A stretch of DNA of 64,000 bases from Enterovibrio nigricans DSM 22720 (GTDB taxonomy: Bacteria > Pseudomonadota > Gammaproteobacteria > Enterobacterales > Vibrionaceae): positions 1-64,000 of the forward strand of contig NZ_FUXU01000001.1 in assembly GCF_900167155.1 (NCBI RefSeq), read 5' to 3'. The notes beneath the pieces were generated by a model. It saw nothing but the letters and a program-made list of their open reading frames with translations. It was not told the DNA's origin and ran no database searches. Positions 46,062-55,381 of this stretch are shown here, in pieces. The translations under genes were made by a program, and so were the position numbers. Numbering within the stretch: the stretch's first letter is position 1; every line of letters begins with the position of its first letter.

Positions 46062-47987
46062 ATGACAACGAAACGATTTTCGCTGCTATCGGTTTTCCTG
46101 ATTGCGATTCTCATTATGGCATCATCGCTGACTGTGTTGACGTTTTGGAGCATCAGTCTCCAACAAAGCCAACTTGAGCAACGCGCAGACACTTTGCTTT
46201 CTCAATACCAGAAGACCTTGCCAAAGTTCATTAGTTATTACGACACAGAATCAATCGGCACCATTGTGCAAGCTCTCGTTTCTAATGAGGAATCTGAAGT
46301 CACTCTGACTGACTCGATTACGTCAGAAAAAGTTGTATGGGCCAATACAGCATCAACGCATGAGAAAAGCTGGCTCACTCACATTGCATCAGTCTCTGCC
46401 GTAAACAAAGAGCAGGCGCTAACGCATCAGGGGGCAACCATTGCCACCATCACCATTTCGCTATCGCCAGAACGTGCCAATGCACAAGCTGCACGCATGG
46501 TTGTAGTAGGCATGACTCTTATCGGCACCACGATCGTATTGTTTTTGTTGATATTTACCGTTGCCATAGAGAAACACCGACGTGCAATTCGAAAAGCAAA
46601 AAATACAATCATGGATCTGTCTCAACAAGACTTTGCCTCGCTGAATGCACGGAAAAAATCAGGAATCAAATCGCTGGATGACGCGATTAATTTGCTGGCA
46701 AGCAATGTCCAGCGCCTCATTAAGTCTTTGAATAAAGAACTTAAAACGCTACACACCAGCATGATGTACGACTCAGTATCAGGGCTACCAAACCGTCAAT
46801 ACTTCAACCACCAGCTTAACAGTTGGATGAGTGAAGAAAACGACGCTCCAGGTGCCGTTTATCTGGTTGGTTTGCCTTGGTTAGAAAGCACATATAGGCG
46901 ATACGGCTATGTGGCAAGAGATGAGACGTGGCGTTTACTCGCGACGTCATTGATGACCGCATTCAGTTCAACGCCCAATAGCAGTATTGCGCGAATCAAC
47001 GACAACGAAGTTGCTATACTGCTGCCTGAAACCAGCGAAGAGCAGTCACGTCAAGCTCTCCACACTGTTATCAGTACCTTTAACAACGAAGTCTCTATGG
47101 CTGGCTGGGATACAAACACGGGTTTCCATATCGGTGTCGTTCATGCTCACGGATTACCGGGTTCACAAATGCTATCTCTGGCAGATAACGCATTACAAAG
47201 AGCGAAATCGCAAAACGATGTCTTCATCTTTAATCGCGGATCAGAAGAACAGATTATTGACCGCGAAACTTGGAGAGAAAGGCTACAAGCAACCATAAAA
47301 AATGGCGCTTTACGCTTGCAATGGCAATCCGTTAAGCACCTTGGGCAAGAAGCAATCTTCCATCAAGAAATATTCACCCAGGCTATGATCGAAAACCAAT
47401 GGCAATCTGCCAGTCGCCTAATGCCATACATCCAGTTGTTTCAAAAAGGCGTGGAGTTCGACATGGCGGTGATAGAGAAGCTAGCTCTATTTCACAAAGA
47501 AAACCCTCTGGCACACCATGTTGCACTCAATCTTACTGACGAAAGTCTGGCAACGCCTGGTTTTGTTGTTTGGCTATCGCAGAAGCTAAAAATGCGTGAG
47601 TTGCCGGCTGAGCATCTCTTTTTTAAAATCAATGAAGTGAGCGCTCGAAACAATCTCAGTGCCTGCATTTATTTCAGCCAAAAAGTCAGAAAAGCGGGCG
47701 CACAAGTGGGCATTGATCATTTTGGCAGGCACTTACAAAGCGTCGAGTACATCTCTCAAATCAAACCCGCTTATGTGAAATTAGATCAGGCGCTAAATCA
47801 CGGCCATTCCAGTGAAAACCGCGTGTTTACAGAAACGTTAGTAAACATAATCGAATCCATGGACATCACTATTATTGCCACGGGCATTAACGATGATGAC
47901 AGCAAATCCCTGCTCGACAATCAAATTATTGATGCATACCAAGGGTTTATTAACCCGCCACAACTCCTTGTCGATACGGTAAATTGA
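46062..47987 (+). CDS. LapD-like membrane receptor with degenerate GGDEF and EAL domains
   Basis: 641 residues: TM1 about 6-30, a periplasmic domain of about 115 residues, TM2 about 146-168, HAMP to about 225, then GGDEF and EAL domains. Both are degenerate. The GGDEF site reads INDNEVAILL, and the EAL motif is replaced by HQEIFTQ, with IDHFGRH where DDFGTGY would be. So it should bind cyclic di-GMP without making or degrading it, as LapD does. LapD at high cyclic di-GMP sequesters LapG and keeps the adhesin on the surface. Position at the end of the adhesin cluster supports this role, but no LapG gene is in the window. Confidence 0.85.
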   Translation: MTTKRFSLLSVFLIAILIMASSLTVLTFWSISLQQSQLEQRADTLLSQYQKTLPKFISYYDTESIGTIVQALVSNEESEVTLTDSITSEKVVWANTASTHEKSWLTHIASVSAVNKEQALTHQGATIATITISLSPERANAQAARMVVVGMTLIGTTIVLFLLIFTVAIEKHRRAIRKAKNTIMDLSQQDFASLNARKKSGIKSLDDAINLLASNVQRLIKSLNKELKTLHTSMMYDSVSGLPNRQYFNHQLNSWMSEENDAPGAVYLVGLPWLESTYRRYGYVARDETWRLLATSLMTAFSSTPNSSIARINDNEVAILLPETSEEQSRQALHTVISTFNNEVSMAGWDTNTGFHIGVVHAHGLPGSQMLSLADNALQRAKSQNDVFIFNRGSEEQIIDRETWRERLQATIKNGALRLQWQSVKHLGQEAIFHQEIFTQAMIENQWQSASRLMPYIQLFQKGVEFDMAVIEKLALFHKENPLAHHVALNLTDESLATPGFVVWLSQKLKMRELPAEHLFFKINEVSARNNLSACIYFSQKVRKAGAQVGIDHFGRHLQSVEYISQIKPAYVKLDQALNHGHSSENRVFTETLVNIIESMDITIIATGINDDDSKSLLDNQIIDAYQGFINPPQLLVDTVN

Positions 47988-47998
47988 CAATAATGGGC

Positions 47999-48030
47999 AA
48001 AGAAAACCCGCCAGTTGGCGGGTTTTCTTT
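47999..48030. terminator. Bidirectional terminator between the LapD-like gene and rimI
   Basis: A perfect 15-bp stem (AAAGAAAACCCGCCA and its complement) with a 2-base loop and A/T-rich ends. Confidence 0.9.
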
Positions 48031-48046
48031 ATTAGAAACGCTCTTT

Positions 48047-48493
48047 TTATTCAAACCAGTGGCTCATGATAAGCGCGTCTTCGTGACCGGAAGCTGTCGG
48101 ATAGTAATTGATGCGACGGTCAAATTCATTAAATTCAAACTTCTCATACAGCGTGATCGCCGCACGATTGCTTTCCCGCACTTCCAACCAAGCCTCTTCT
48201 GCACCCGCTTCACGCATGCAAGCCAAAAAGGCTTTCAATAATTGTGCGCCTACGCCCTGGCCTTGATACTCTGGTGCAACCGCGATGTTGAGTAAGGTTG
48301 CCTCACCCGCAACACATTGCGCAAAAAAATACCCTTTCAGCGTGCCCGCTTCCACCAACACTCGATGGCAATCAAATTTATTCTCGGGCTTTCGTAATAA
48401 GCTCTCCGCCCATGGGTGGCTATGTGCTGCTCGCTCAACACGTACTACGTCATCAAGCCAGCGTGTTTCCATTGGTAACAATTCAAAATTCAT
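48047..48493 (-). CDS. rimI: Ribosomal protein S18-alanine N-acetyltransferase
   Basis: 148 residues from the ATG at 48493, whose ATGA overlaps the holD stop; the frame extends upstream inside holD. GNAT features: NIAVAPEYQGQGVGAQLL (acetyl-CoA loop) and EVRESNRAAITLYEKFEF. It acetylates the N-terminus of S18. The holD-rimI pair is conserved with E. coli. Confidence 0.94.
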   Translation of the reverse strand: MNFELLPMETRWLDDVVRVERAAHSHPWAESLLRKPENKFDCHRVLVEAGTLKGYFFAQCVAGEATLLNIAVAPEYQGQGVGAQLLKAFLACMREAGAEEAWLEVRESNRAAITLYEKFEFNEFDRRINYYPTASGHEDALIMSHWFE

Positions 48494-48879
48494 AATGTTT
48501 TTATCTGATGCCAAAGTACTTTTTTGGCATTTTGGTCATGTTGCAGCATAGACAAAGACGGAGAGGTCAGCTTTTTAGTGCCGCTCAGCGCCTCACCTTC
48601 ACACCCAGCAAACCAGCACCATTCCAAACTGTGCTCGGAAACGGCTGAAAGTACTTCTGGTTGCACCCTCAGCGCTTCCTCAGGGCTTAATTTCATACTT
48701 GATAGGATTTTTCCAAACAACTCCGCATCTTGTTCATCCGGTTGGCTTTCGCAAACAAGCAGCAGTTTGCAGGATGCAGGAAGAGCGACAGCCTTCGCCT
48801 TTTGATTTGGGAAAAAACCAGTGCGTCTCACATCCCACACCGTGATCCCCATTTCGTTGAGACGTTGTAAGTCATTCAT
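48490..48879 (-). CDS. holD: DNA polymerase III psi subunit
   Basis: 129 residues. The N-terminal LNEMGITVWDVRRTGFF and LLLVCESQPD match HolD. Psi joins the clamp loader to chi and SSB. It overlaps rimI by 4 bases. Confidence 0.9.
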   Translation of the reverse strand: MNDLQRLNEMGITVWDVRRTGFFPNQKAKAVALPASCKLLLVCESQPDEQDAELFGKILSSMKLSPEEALRVQPEVLSAVSEHSLEWCWFAGCEGEALSGTKKLTSPSLSMLQHDQNAKKVLWHQIKTL

Positions 48880-48950
48880 GATTAAGTTGGCCTGCCAGTA
48901 ATGAAATTAACGTATGGATCCTAACAAAACTTTGTCATTTACAACAACGA

Positions 48951-48976
48951 AAGAGAGCAGCCTTAGCTGCTCTCTT
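48951..48976 (-). terminator. Terminator downstream of yhbS
   Basis: An 11-bp perfect stem (AAGAGAGCAGC / GCTGCTCTCTT) with a 4-base loop. On the minus strand the tail is TTTCGTTGTTG. Confidence 0.8.
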
Positions 48977-48997
48977 GAATGACATGCTATTTGATGA

Positions 48998-49507
48998 TCA
49001 CAGTTCATCAAACTCGAACGAATACTCCACCAGCCCTTCGCAATCGCGGAATACACCTTCCTGAAGTTCAATGCCCATAAAAGCGCCAGCAGGTACATCC
49101 CACTTACAGTGAAGGTTAAAAGAGGACGCTGGTTGGAAAGCAAAGCGAGAATAGTAGTTAGGATCGCCCAATACCACGCACGCGGGATAGCCAAACTCTG
49201 CAAGTATCTCAAAACCTTCACGTACTAGCTGTACAGCAATACCTTGGTTACGAAAATCGGGGTGAACAGAAACAGGTGCCAAACCCTGCACACCAATATC
49301 TTGCCCGCCGACCATGACAGGGCTAAACATCACGTGACCAAGGAGCGCACCATCGTCATCACACGCCACCAGAGAAAGAGTGTTATGGCCATTCTCACGA
49401 AGCGTCATGACCAACTTCGCTTCAGCATTGGTCGGAAACGTCTTTTTCAACAGACGATCTATCGCCAGTAAATCAGCCGGCGCTTCAGATCTTATGAGCA
49501 TGCTCAA
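48998..49507 (-). CDS. yhbS: YhbS-like GNAT N-acetyltransferase
   Basis: 169 residues. GNAT motif GLAPVSVHPDFRNQGIAVQLV binds acetyl-CoA (stated only in part: VHPDFRNQGI is the core). GDPNYYSRFAFQPAS is typical of the YhbS group. The substrate is unknown. It overlaps the end of ubiT by 23 bases and is probably co-transcribed, as in E. coli where yhbT and yhbS are adjacent. Confidence 0.88.
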   Translation of the reverse strand: MSMLIRSEAPADLLAIDRLLKKTFPTNAEAKLVMTLRENGHNTLSLVACDDDGALLGHVMFSPVMVGGQDIGVQGLAPVSVHPDFRNQGIAVQLVREGFEILAEFGYPACVVLGDPNYYSRFAFQPASSFNLHCKWDVPAGAFMGIELQEGVFRDCEGLVEYSFEFDEL

Positions 49508-50021
49508 CCCCTTTTATATCGATTGGCATTTGCAGCCCTTTTTGAACAAAATCCGCCAAGGAGAATAACCCCTGACGAAGCATTGGTGGCAGTGAATCAA
49601 GATCCACGCTGTCCATTAGGTTTTTCACTTCTAACCCGAGCTCAGTATCGCCTTCAATAGTCAAACGACGTTGAAAAAAGAGCGTATCAGGATCTTCTTT
49701 ACGCGCAGCAATCAGTACAAGGTCATTAAGGTTGCCACTGAAACGCACATCCGCCTCAGCAACATCGCTGCGTACTATAAGTTTATCGTCGACGAAGCTG
49801 ATATAACTTTTGAAATTCACATCACGAACGTGCACTTCCAACCAACGATTTTCAAGAAACTCAAATTCTCCATCGTCTAACGCTTCACGAAATACACGTT
49901 TTAACGTTTCAAGCATCAAGGTTTGCTGAATCGTTGCGGGCATAAATTTTACGGGTAAGCGAAATAACGATGGCGCCTGATGAACAAGCGTTGAATGAAT
50001 TTTGTTAAGCAAGAGGGCCAT
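49485..50021 (-). CDS. ubiT: SCP2-domain ubiquinone-synthesis accessory factor UbiT
   Basis: About 178 residues from the ATG at 50021 (MALLLNKIHSTLVHQAP), which aligns with the start of E. coli UbiT (YhbT); the open frame reaches 50048. SCP2 lipid-binding features: REALDDGEFEFLENRWLEV, LIAARKEDPDTLFFQRRL and EGDTELGLEVKNLMDS. With UbiU and UbiV it supports oxygen-independent ubiquinone synthesis, probably by binding the lipid intermediate. Here the ubiU-ubiV pair is separated from ubiT by the RocS-like gene. Confidence 0.93.
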   Translation of the reverse strand: MALLLNKIHSTLVHQAPSLFRLPVKFMPATIQQTLMLETLKRVFREALDDGEFEFLENRWLEVHVRDVNFKSYISFVDDKLIVRSDVAEADVRFSGNLNDLVLIAARKEDPDTLFFQRRLTIEGDTELGLEVKNLMDSVDLDSLPPMLRQGLFSLADFVQKGLQMPIDIKGVEHAHKI

Positions 50022-50213
50022 CCAAGTTTGATTGATGCAATATTGCATGACATTGTATGCCAGTGTGTTGCGTCAATATTATGCCTTATGTCAAAAAAAC
50101 AAAGCTCTTTATCATAAAGGTTTATCCTCAACCCCGTCCCGTTATATAGTGTTGTCTCAAAAACGGAGTAAATATAGGAACTCGCTCCGAAAAACAGGAT
50201 ATGTGGTGCCTCA

Positions 50214-52271
50214 ATGCCAATCGAGCAGTTAACGTATTGGTTTTCCCGTCTAACTCTTAACAGCCCTTTTCTATTTGCCGTATTAGATAAAGATCATCGC
50301 TATCTTTGGGCAAGTCAACGCTATTGTGAAATCAGTGGGTTAGAACAAGCAGAGTTAGTGGGAAAACATGACAAGGATATACTGGGATCAGCATTCTACG
50401 ATGCTTTAAAGCCGCATTACGTGCGAGCGCTAATGGGTGAGAGCTCTGAAGGCGAAGTCGTGCTCAATGATGGCATTCACGACTCTAGTTTTCATTTCAG
50501 CGTGTCACCTTTCGAGAATAGCCAACATAGTGAATGGCCCTCAGAACTCATCATTTTTCACGCCGCTGATACGTCCGAAAGACAAGTACTGACCAGTGCA
50601 CTGGAATCTTCAGAAAGCCGTTTTGACAGTCTGTGTAAACTGGTCGGGGATGGCTGTTGCGTTCTGGACGACGGCATTGTCATGTTTGCCAACACACATG
50701 CTGTAAATATGCTTGGATTCAATGACCCCAATGAAATTCTGGGTGAAGACATCGAAAAACTGCTGGTAAGCCCAGTGCAAGGCAAATCCGTGTCTGAACT
50801 TTTAACCCTGCTCAAACCTGGCCAACAACTCTCCAGCCAACCGACTAACGCCGAGCAAGGCGATGCAACACTGAAACTGTCTTTTAGCCCAACGACGCTG
50901 CTTGGTGGAAAAGGCGGCATGCTTGCCCTGTCCAAAGTTGGCGCAGCATTGGAACATAAGCAGACCATAGAGAAACTGGCACAATTTGACGCACTCACCG
51001 GGCTATACAACCGTCATGGTTTTTCTCGTCGCCTTGAACAACTTATTGCCGCAAAAACCCCCCTTGTCATGTTCTACCTCGATGTAGACAACTTTAAAAA
51101 CATCAACGATTCTCTTGGCCATCATATTGGCGATCGCGTATTACAAGACATCGCGCAACGTCTCCGTCGACAACTTCCGTCGGAGACCATTCTCGGCCAT
51201 TTAGGCGGCGATGAGTTTGCAGTGTTGTTGCCAGAACAAAGCAGTGAAGAAGTGGCTGAAGAGTTAGCGAACCGCATCGTGGATGTGATCAGCCAACCGT
51301 TTGATCTTTATCATTTCAGCAAATTTCTGGCCTGTTCAATTGGATTAGTTAAATTTCCAGGCGATGGCAAAGATGCGCGCAGTCTGCTGCAAAATGCCGA
51401 CACCGCTATGTATGAAGCAAAAGAGCAGGGCCGAAATCGCGTCGTCTCCTACAGCCAACACATGAATAAAGAAGCACGCATGCGTCTTTGGTTGGAAATA
51501 GAGCTTCAGAAAGCCCTACAGAACAATGGCCTAGAGGTCTGGTATCAACCAAAAGTTAACGCAAAAGACCATTCCATCAACGGCGCAGAAGCGCTGGTTC
51601 GTTGGAAGCACCCAGTAGAAGGTTATATTAGCCCTGCGCGCTTTATTCCTGTAGCAGAGCGTTCCGGTATGATCGAGTTACTTGGCCGTAACGTCATGCG
51701 AGAGGTGTTCCAAGCCGTTCGTCGCTGGCAAAGTATGAAAGTACTGCCTGGTCGTGTGGCTATCAACTTGTCGCCACAGCAATTCAGAAACCCAAATCTA
51801 ACTTCGCACATGAAAAAGCTGCAGGTCGCTACACAGACAGACCCGTCACTTATTACCTTTGAGCTGACAGAAAGCGCAGTGATGAATGACGGTGAACACG
51901 CGATTCAGATGCTCAATGCCATCAAAGACCTTGGTTTCTCTCTCTCAATTGACGATTTTGGTACTGGGTATTCTTCACTGTCTTATTTAGCGAAGTTTCC
52001 ATTAGATGAGCTCAAAATTGACCGTGCATTTATTATGGATATGGAAACGGTACCCAAGCAGGTCACCCTGATTGAAAATATTATCAATCTGGGCCGCTCC
52101 TTAAACATGTCAGTCGTCGCTGAGGGCGTCGAGTCAGGAAAACAAGCCAGTGTGTTGGCAAACCTCAAATGTGACACGATTCAAGGCTTCCATTTCTACA
52201 AGCCAATGCCTCGTGAAGAGTTCGAAGCGCTGTTAATCAATCACCACAAAGCACGCAAAGTCGCTTCTTAA
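50214..52271 (+). CDS. rocS: PAS-GGDEF-EAL cyclic di-GMP enzyme, RocS-like
   Basis: 685 residues, soluble. Two PAS-like regions (about 12-125 and 135-245), a GGDEF domain with intact GGDEF at 331-335, and an EAL domain with EALVRW (about 457), FELTES, DDFGTGYSSL and EGVES. Both catalytic sites look complete, and there is no RxxD inhibitory site before GGDEF. V. cholerae RocS (VC0653), which lowers cyclic di-GMP and promotes motility, has similar layout and, as I recall, the same neighbours (ubiU/ubiV). The symbol is based on that context. Net activity cannot be told from sequence. Confidence 0.85.
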   Translation: MPIEQLTYWFSRLTLNSPFLFAVLDKDHRYLWASQRYCEISGLEQAELVGKHDKDILGSAFYDALKPHYVRALMGESSEGEVVLNDGIHDSSFHFSVSPFENSQHSEWPSELIIFHAADTSERQVLTSALESSESRFDSLCKLVGDGCCVLDDGIVMFANTHAVNMLGFNDPNEILGEDIEKLLVSPVQGKSVSELLTLLKPGQQLSSQPTNAEQGDATLKLSFSPTTLLGGKGGMLALSKVGAALEHKQTIEKLAQFDALTGLYNRHGFSRRLEQLIAAKTPLVMFYLDVDNFKNINDSLGHHIGDRVLQDIAQRLRRQLPSETILGHLGGDEFAVLLPEQSSEEVAEELANRIVDVISQPFDLYHFSKFLACSIGLVKFPGDGKDARSLLQNADTAMYEAKEQGRNRVVSYSQHMNKEARMRLWLEIELQKALQNNGLEVWYQPKVNAKDHSINGAEALVRWKHPVEGYISPARFIPVAERSGMIELLGRNVMREVFQAVRRWQSMKVLPGRVAINLSPQQFRNPNLTSHMKKLQVATQTDPSLITFELTESAVMNDGEHAIQMLNAIKDLGFSLSIDDFGTGYSSLSYLAKFPLDELKIDRAFIMDMETVPKQVTLIENIINLGRSLNMSVVAEGVESGKQASVLANLKCDTIQGFHFYKPMPREEFEALLINHHKARKVAS

Positions 52272-52290
52272 CAGATTGACGTGAAAACCA

Positions 52291-52329
52291 ACAAAGCCAC
52301 GACAAATCTTCGTTGTCGTGGCTTTTTGT
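52291..52329 (+). terminator. Terminator downstream of the RocS-like gene
   Basis: A 15-bp stem (ACAAAGCCACGACAA and its complement) with a 7-base loop and a five-T run. Confidence 0.9.
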
Positions 52330-52459
52330 TACCCTTGTGCCGCAATTAATTAACCAAACATGCCTTACATCAAAACCTGTCCCTATCAGGGTGCATAAAA
52401 TCCCACGTTTAGATTCACAAATCATAGCCAGTTGCTAGCCACGCGAAGTGGGGATATTT

Positions 52460-53455
52460 ATGGAATTGCTTTGCCCAGCAGGAAATCTTCCTGCTCTGAA
52501 AACAGCCATTGATAATGGCGCAGATGCCGTTTATATCGGCTTTAAAGATGGCACCAACGCTCGCCATTTCGCAGGACTGAACTTCGATGGAAAAAAACTT
52601 GAGAAAGCGGTTCAGTACGTGCACGACAAGAAAAAACACATTCATGTTGCGCTTAATACCTTCGCCCACCCTGACGGTTTTAATCGTTGGACTGATGCAG
52701 TCGATGCGGCCGTAGAACTAGGCGTTGACGCTCTGATCATCGCCGATCTCGCTGTGCTTGATTACGCCGCCAGTAAGCATCCTGATATGGAAATCCATCT
52801 GTCGGTACAAGCTTCAGCTACCAATAGCGCTGCGATTCGGTTTTATAAAGAACACTTCAACGTCAAACGTGTCGTTCTGCCACGCGTGCTTTCTATGCAT
52901 CAAGTAAAGCAACTAGCAAGAACAACCGATGTCGATTTAGAGGTATTTGCGTTTGGTAGCCTCTGCATCATGTCAGAAGGAAGATGCTATTTGTCGTCTT
53001 ACCTGACAGGCGAATCACCGAACACAGTCGGAGCCTGCTCCCCCGCAAAATACGTTCGCTGGCAAGAAACCAACGAAGGCTTAGAGTCTCGTCTCAATAA
53101 CATTTTGATCGACCGCTATAAAACGGGCGAAAACGCGGGTTACCCAACGTTATGTAAAGGACGTTTTATTACCGATGGTCCCGCGCTCCATGCACTGGAA
53201 GAGCCAACCAGTCTGAACACCTTGTCTATATTGCCAGAACTGTTTGACGCCAATATTGCCTCGGTCAAAATCGAAGGCCGTCAACGCAGCCCTGCATATG
53301 TTGAACAAGTCACCCGCACATGGCGACAGGCTATAGACAGCTACCAATCCAACCCTGAAAGCTATCACGTACTTCCCCAATGGAATCAGTGCTTGGATAG
53401 CGTTTCTGAAGGTGCACAAACGACACTTGGTGCATATCACCGTAAATGGCAGTGA
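52460..53455 (+). CDS. ubiU: U32 family [4Fe-4S] protein UbiU
   Basis: About 331 residues from the ATG at 52460 ([14 protein letters not shown]), chosen over the GTG at 52448 because it matches E. coli UbiU (YhbU) and follows GTGGGGA. The four cluster cysteines are in [23 protein letters not shown] and TLCKGRF. With UbiV it performs oxygen-independent hydroxylation in ubiquinone synthesis. It overlaps ubiV. Confidence 0.94.
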   Translation: MELLCPAGNLPALKTAIDNGADAVYIGFKDGTNARHFAGLNFDGKKLEKAVQYVHDKKKHIHVALNTFAHPDGFNRWTDAVDAAVELGVDALIIADLAVLDYAASKHPDMEIHLSVQASATNSAAIRFYKEHFNVKRVVLPRVLSMHQVKQLARTTDVDLEVFAFGSLCIMSEGRCYLSSYLTGESPNTVGACSPAKYVRWQETNEGLESRLNNILIDRYKTGENAGYPTLCKGRFITDGPALHALEEPTSLNTLSILPELFDANIASVKIEGRQRSPAYVEQVTRTWRQAIDSYQSNPESYHVLPQWNQCLDSVSEGAQTTLGAYHRKWQ

Positions 53456-54333
53456 TGGATAAACCCATGAAATATTCTCTAGGCCCGCTACTTTATTTCT
53501 GGCCAAAAAACGACGTAGAAACGTTCTATCAACGCGCAGTAAACAGCGAGGCTGATATTGTTTACCTAGGCGAAACCGTGTGCTCAAAACGCCGTGAGAT
53601 GCGCGGCAGTGATTGGATGCAGCTCGGCAAAGAACTGGCCGCAAATGGCAAGCAGGTCGTGATATCTACCATGGCTTTGCTTGAAGCCCCAAGCGAAGTC
53701 AGTGTCATGCAGCGATACGTCGACAACGGAGAGTTTATCGTCGAGGCCAATGATGTCTCGGCGGTTCAGCTGGCTCACGAAAAAAATGTACCGTTTGTTG
53801 CTGGCCCTGCATTGAATCTATATAACGCCCAAGCACTGCAGGTATTGGTGAACAAAGGCATGACGCGCTGGTGTATGCCGGTAGAACTGTCAAGAGAGTG
53901 GCTACAAAAAGTGCTTTCACAAGCAGAAACGATCGGTATTCGTGACAAGTTTGAAATCGAAGTCTTCTCATTTGGTCACTTACCGTTAGCTTACTCTGCG
54001 CGTTGCTTTAGCGCACGTGCCGAAGACAGACCGAAAGATAAGTGCGAAACCTGCTGCGTTAATTACCCAGAAGGACTGGAAGTGAAAAGTCAGGAAGGGC
54101 AGCCAGTCTTTACCTTGAACGGCATCCAGACACAATCGGGATATTGTTACGACCTCAGTGCTGACATCGCATCGATGAATGGACTGGTAGACGTCGTAAG
54201 AATCAGCCCACAAAATGCCGACACACTGAACGTCCTTGCTGGATTCAAGCGAGGGGAGTCAGGATTTGCCCCTCGCAGCCACTTCTGCAACGGCTATTGG
54301 CACAATATCGAAGGTATGGCAGTTCAGGCATAA
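53455..54333 (+). CDS. ubiV: U32 family [4Fe-4S] protein UbiV
   Basis: About 292 residues. The chosen ATG at 53455 overlaps the ubiU stop (TGATG); ATGs at 53446 and 53467 ([11 protein letters not shown], the E. coli start) are also possible. Cluster cysteines: [20 protein letters not shown], and [10 protein letters not shown]. It forms a heterodimer with UbiU. Confidence 0.94.
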   Translation: MDKPMKYSLGPLLYFWPKNDVETFYQRAVNSEADIVYLGETVCSKRREMRGSDWMQLGKELAANGKQVVISTMALLEAPSEVSVMQRYVDNGEFIVEANDVSAVQLAHEKNVPFVAGPALNLYNAQALQVLVNKGMTRWCMPVELSREWLQKVLSQAETIGIRDKFEIEVFSFGHLPLAYSARCFSARAEDRPKDKCETCCVNYPEGLEVKSQEGQPVFTLNGIQTQSGYCYDLSADIASMNGLVDVVRISPQNADTLNVLAGFKRGESGFAPRSHFCNGYWHNIEGMAVQA

Positions 54334-54351
54334 TTAGAACGACATAAACAA

Positions 54352-54378
54352 GAAAAGCCGTATTTTACGGCTTTTTCC
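54352..54378. terminator. Bidirectional terminator between ubiV and nlpI
   Basis: An 11-bp stem (GAAAAGCCGTA / TACGGCTTTTT) with a 3-base loop serves convergent ubiV and nlpI. Confidence 0.88.
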
Positions 54379-54392
54379 TTTATGAATGACTG

Positions 54393-55304
54393 TTACGACT
54401 TGGGCAATGATTGCTGGGCGAACTGCTCGGCAATCCTACTAAGCTCTAACATCGCATAGCGGTGCTCAACATAGTCATAGACGTTGCCTGACATGGCGAG
54501 CTTATATAACGCGACCGCGGAGCTAAGATCGCCAACAGCTTGATATCGCTTGGCTAAGTAGAAATAACCTTCGCACAAACGCTGTGCTAACTGTGCGTTG
54601 TTTTGGCTGGTAATCATAATGTCGTGGAAGAACTGCTCTTCGCTCACATCACCAATGTACAGACGTGCTATTTCCCACCCCCAGTCCTGCTTGTCCGATC
54701 CAGAAAAACGGGTCTCAAGCTGTTGTCTAGCCAGCTCTGCACCATCATTCTCAATGTCGACTAAATAGAGCCAAAGTGCACGATAAGCATCATTAATATT
54801 GTCATTATAATGTTTGAGTAAATCCCTCTCAGCGAGCATATACCGACCACCGTAATACAACGCAATGCCCCTGTTTCGCTCTGCGTATTGGTGGATTTCG
54901 TTGAGCTCTAGCGTTGAGTCAAACGCTTCATATGCCGCGTCATACATACCACTTTGCGTAAAATAGACCCCCAGGATGTTAAATACATCTGGCTGAGCGG
55001 GGTCGAATGAAAGTGAACGGTTAAAATCGAGCCTCGCGAGATCTCTCAATCCTAAGCTATCGTTAATAAGCCCACGCTCGTAATAAATTTGAGCCTTATC
55101 TGTATCGGTAAGATCATCACGAAGCAGGATCTGGTCAATACGCGCCAGTTGCACTTCTTGCTGTGTTGTTGGCTGAAGAGGCACAGCCATTGGAAGCAAA
55201 TGCCATGGCTGAGTGACTTCCACTGTCTGTGAAGTAGTCTGGCAACCGGATAAAAGCAACAGGCTGCCGGCTACCGTCAACGGGAGCCATCTTTTTTTTA
55301 GCAT
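54393..55304 (-). CDS. nlpI: TPR lipoprotein NlpI
   Basis: 303 residues. Lipobox LLLLSGC (Cys21), then tetratricopeptide repeats including YYERGLINDSLGLRDLARLD, LGVYFTQSGMYDAAYEAFDS and NRGIALYYGGRYMLAERDLL. NlpI is an outer-membrane adaptor that delivers MepS to the Prc protease and organises peptidoglycan hydrolases. It lies directly after pnp, as in E. coli. Confidence 0.95.
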   Translation of the reverse strand: MLKKRWLPLTVAGSLLLLSGCQTTSQTVEVTQPWHLLPMAVPLQPTTQQEVQLARIDQILLRDDLTDTDKAQIYYERGLINDSLGLRDLARLDFNRSLSFDPAQPDVFNILGVYFTQSGMYDAAYEAFDSTLELNEIHQYAERNRGIALYYGGRYMLAERDLLKHYNDNINDAYRALWLYLVDIENDGAELARQQLETRFSGSDKQDWGWEIARLYIGDVSEEQFFHDIMITSQNNAQLAQRLCEGYFYLAKRYQAVGDLSSAVALYKLAMSGNVYDYVEHRYAMLELSRIAEQFAQQSLPKS

Positions 55305-55324
55305 TTGCAGTAATCTCCATATAC

Positions 55325-55350
55325 AAAAAAGGGGGCAAAGCCCCCTTTTT
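55325..55350 (-). terminator. Terminator downstream of pnp
   Basis: A GGGGG/CCCCC stem extended by A-T pairs (AAAAAAGGGGG / CCCCCTTTTT), loop CAAAG, between pnp and nlpI. Confidence 0.88.
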
Positions 55351-55381
55351 ATACCTCGTTTACACGCTCGGCGTAAACCGA

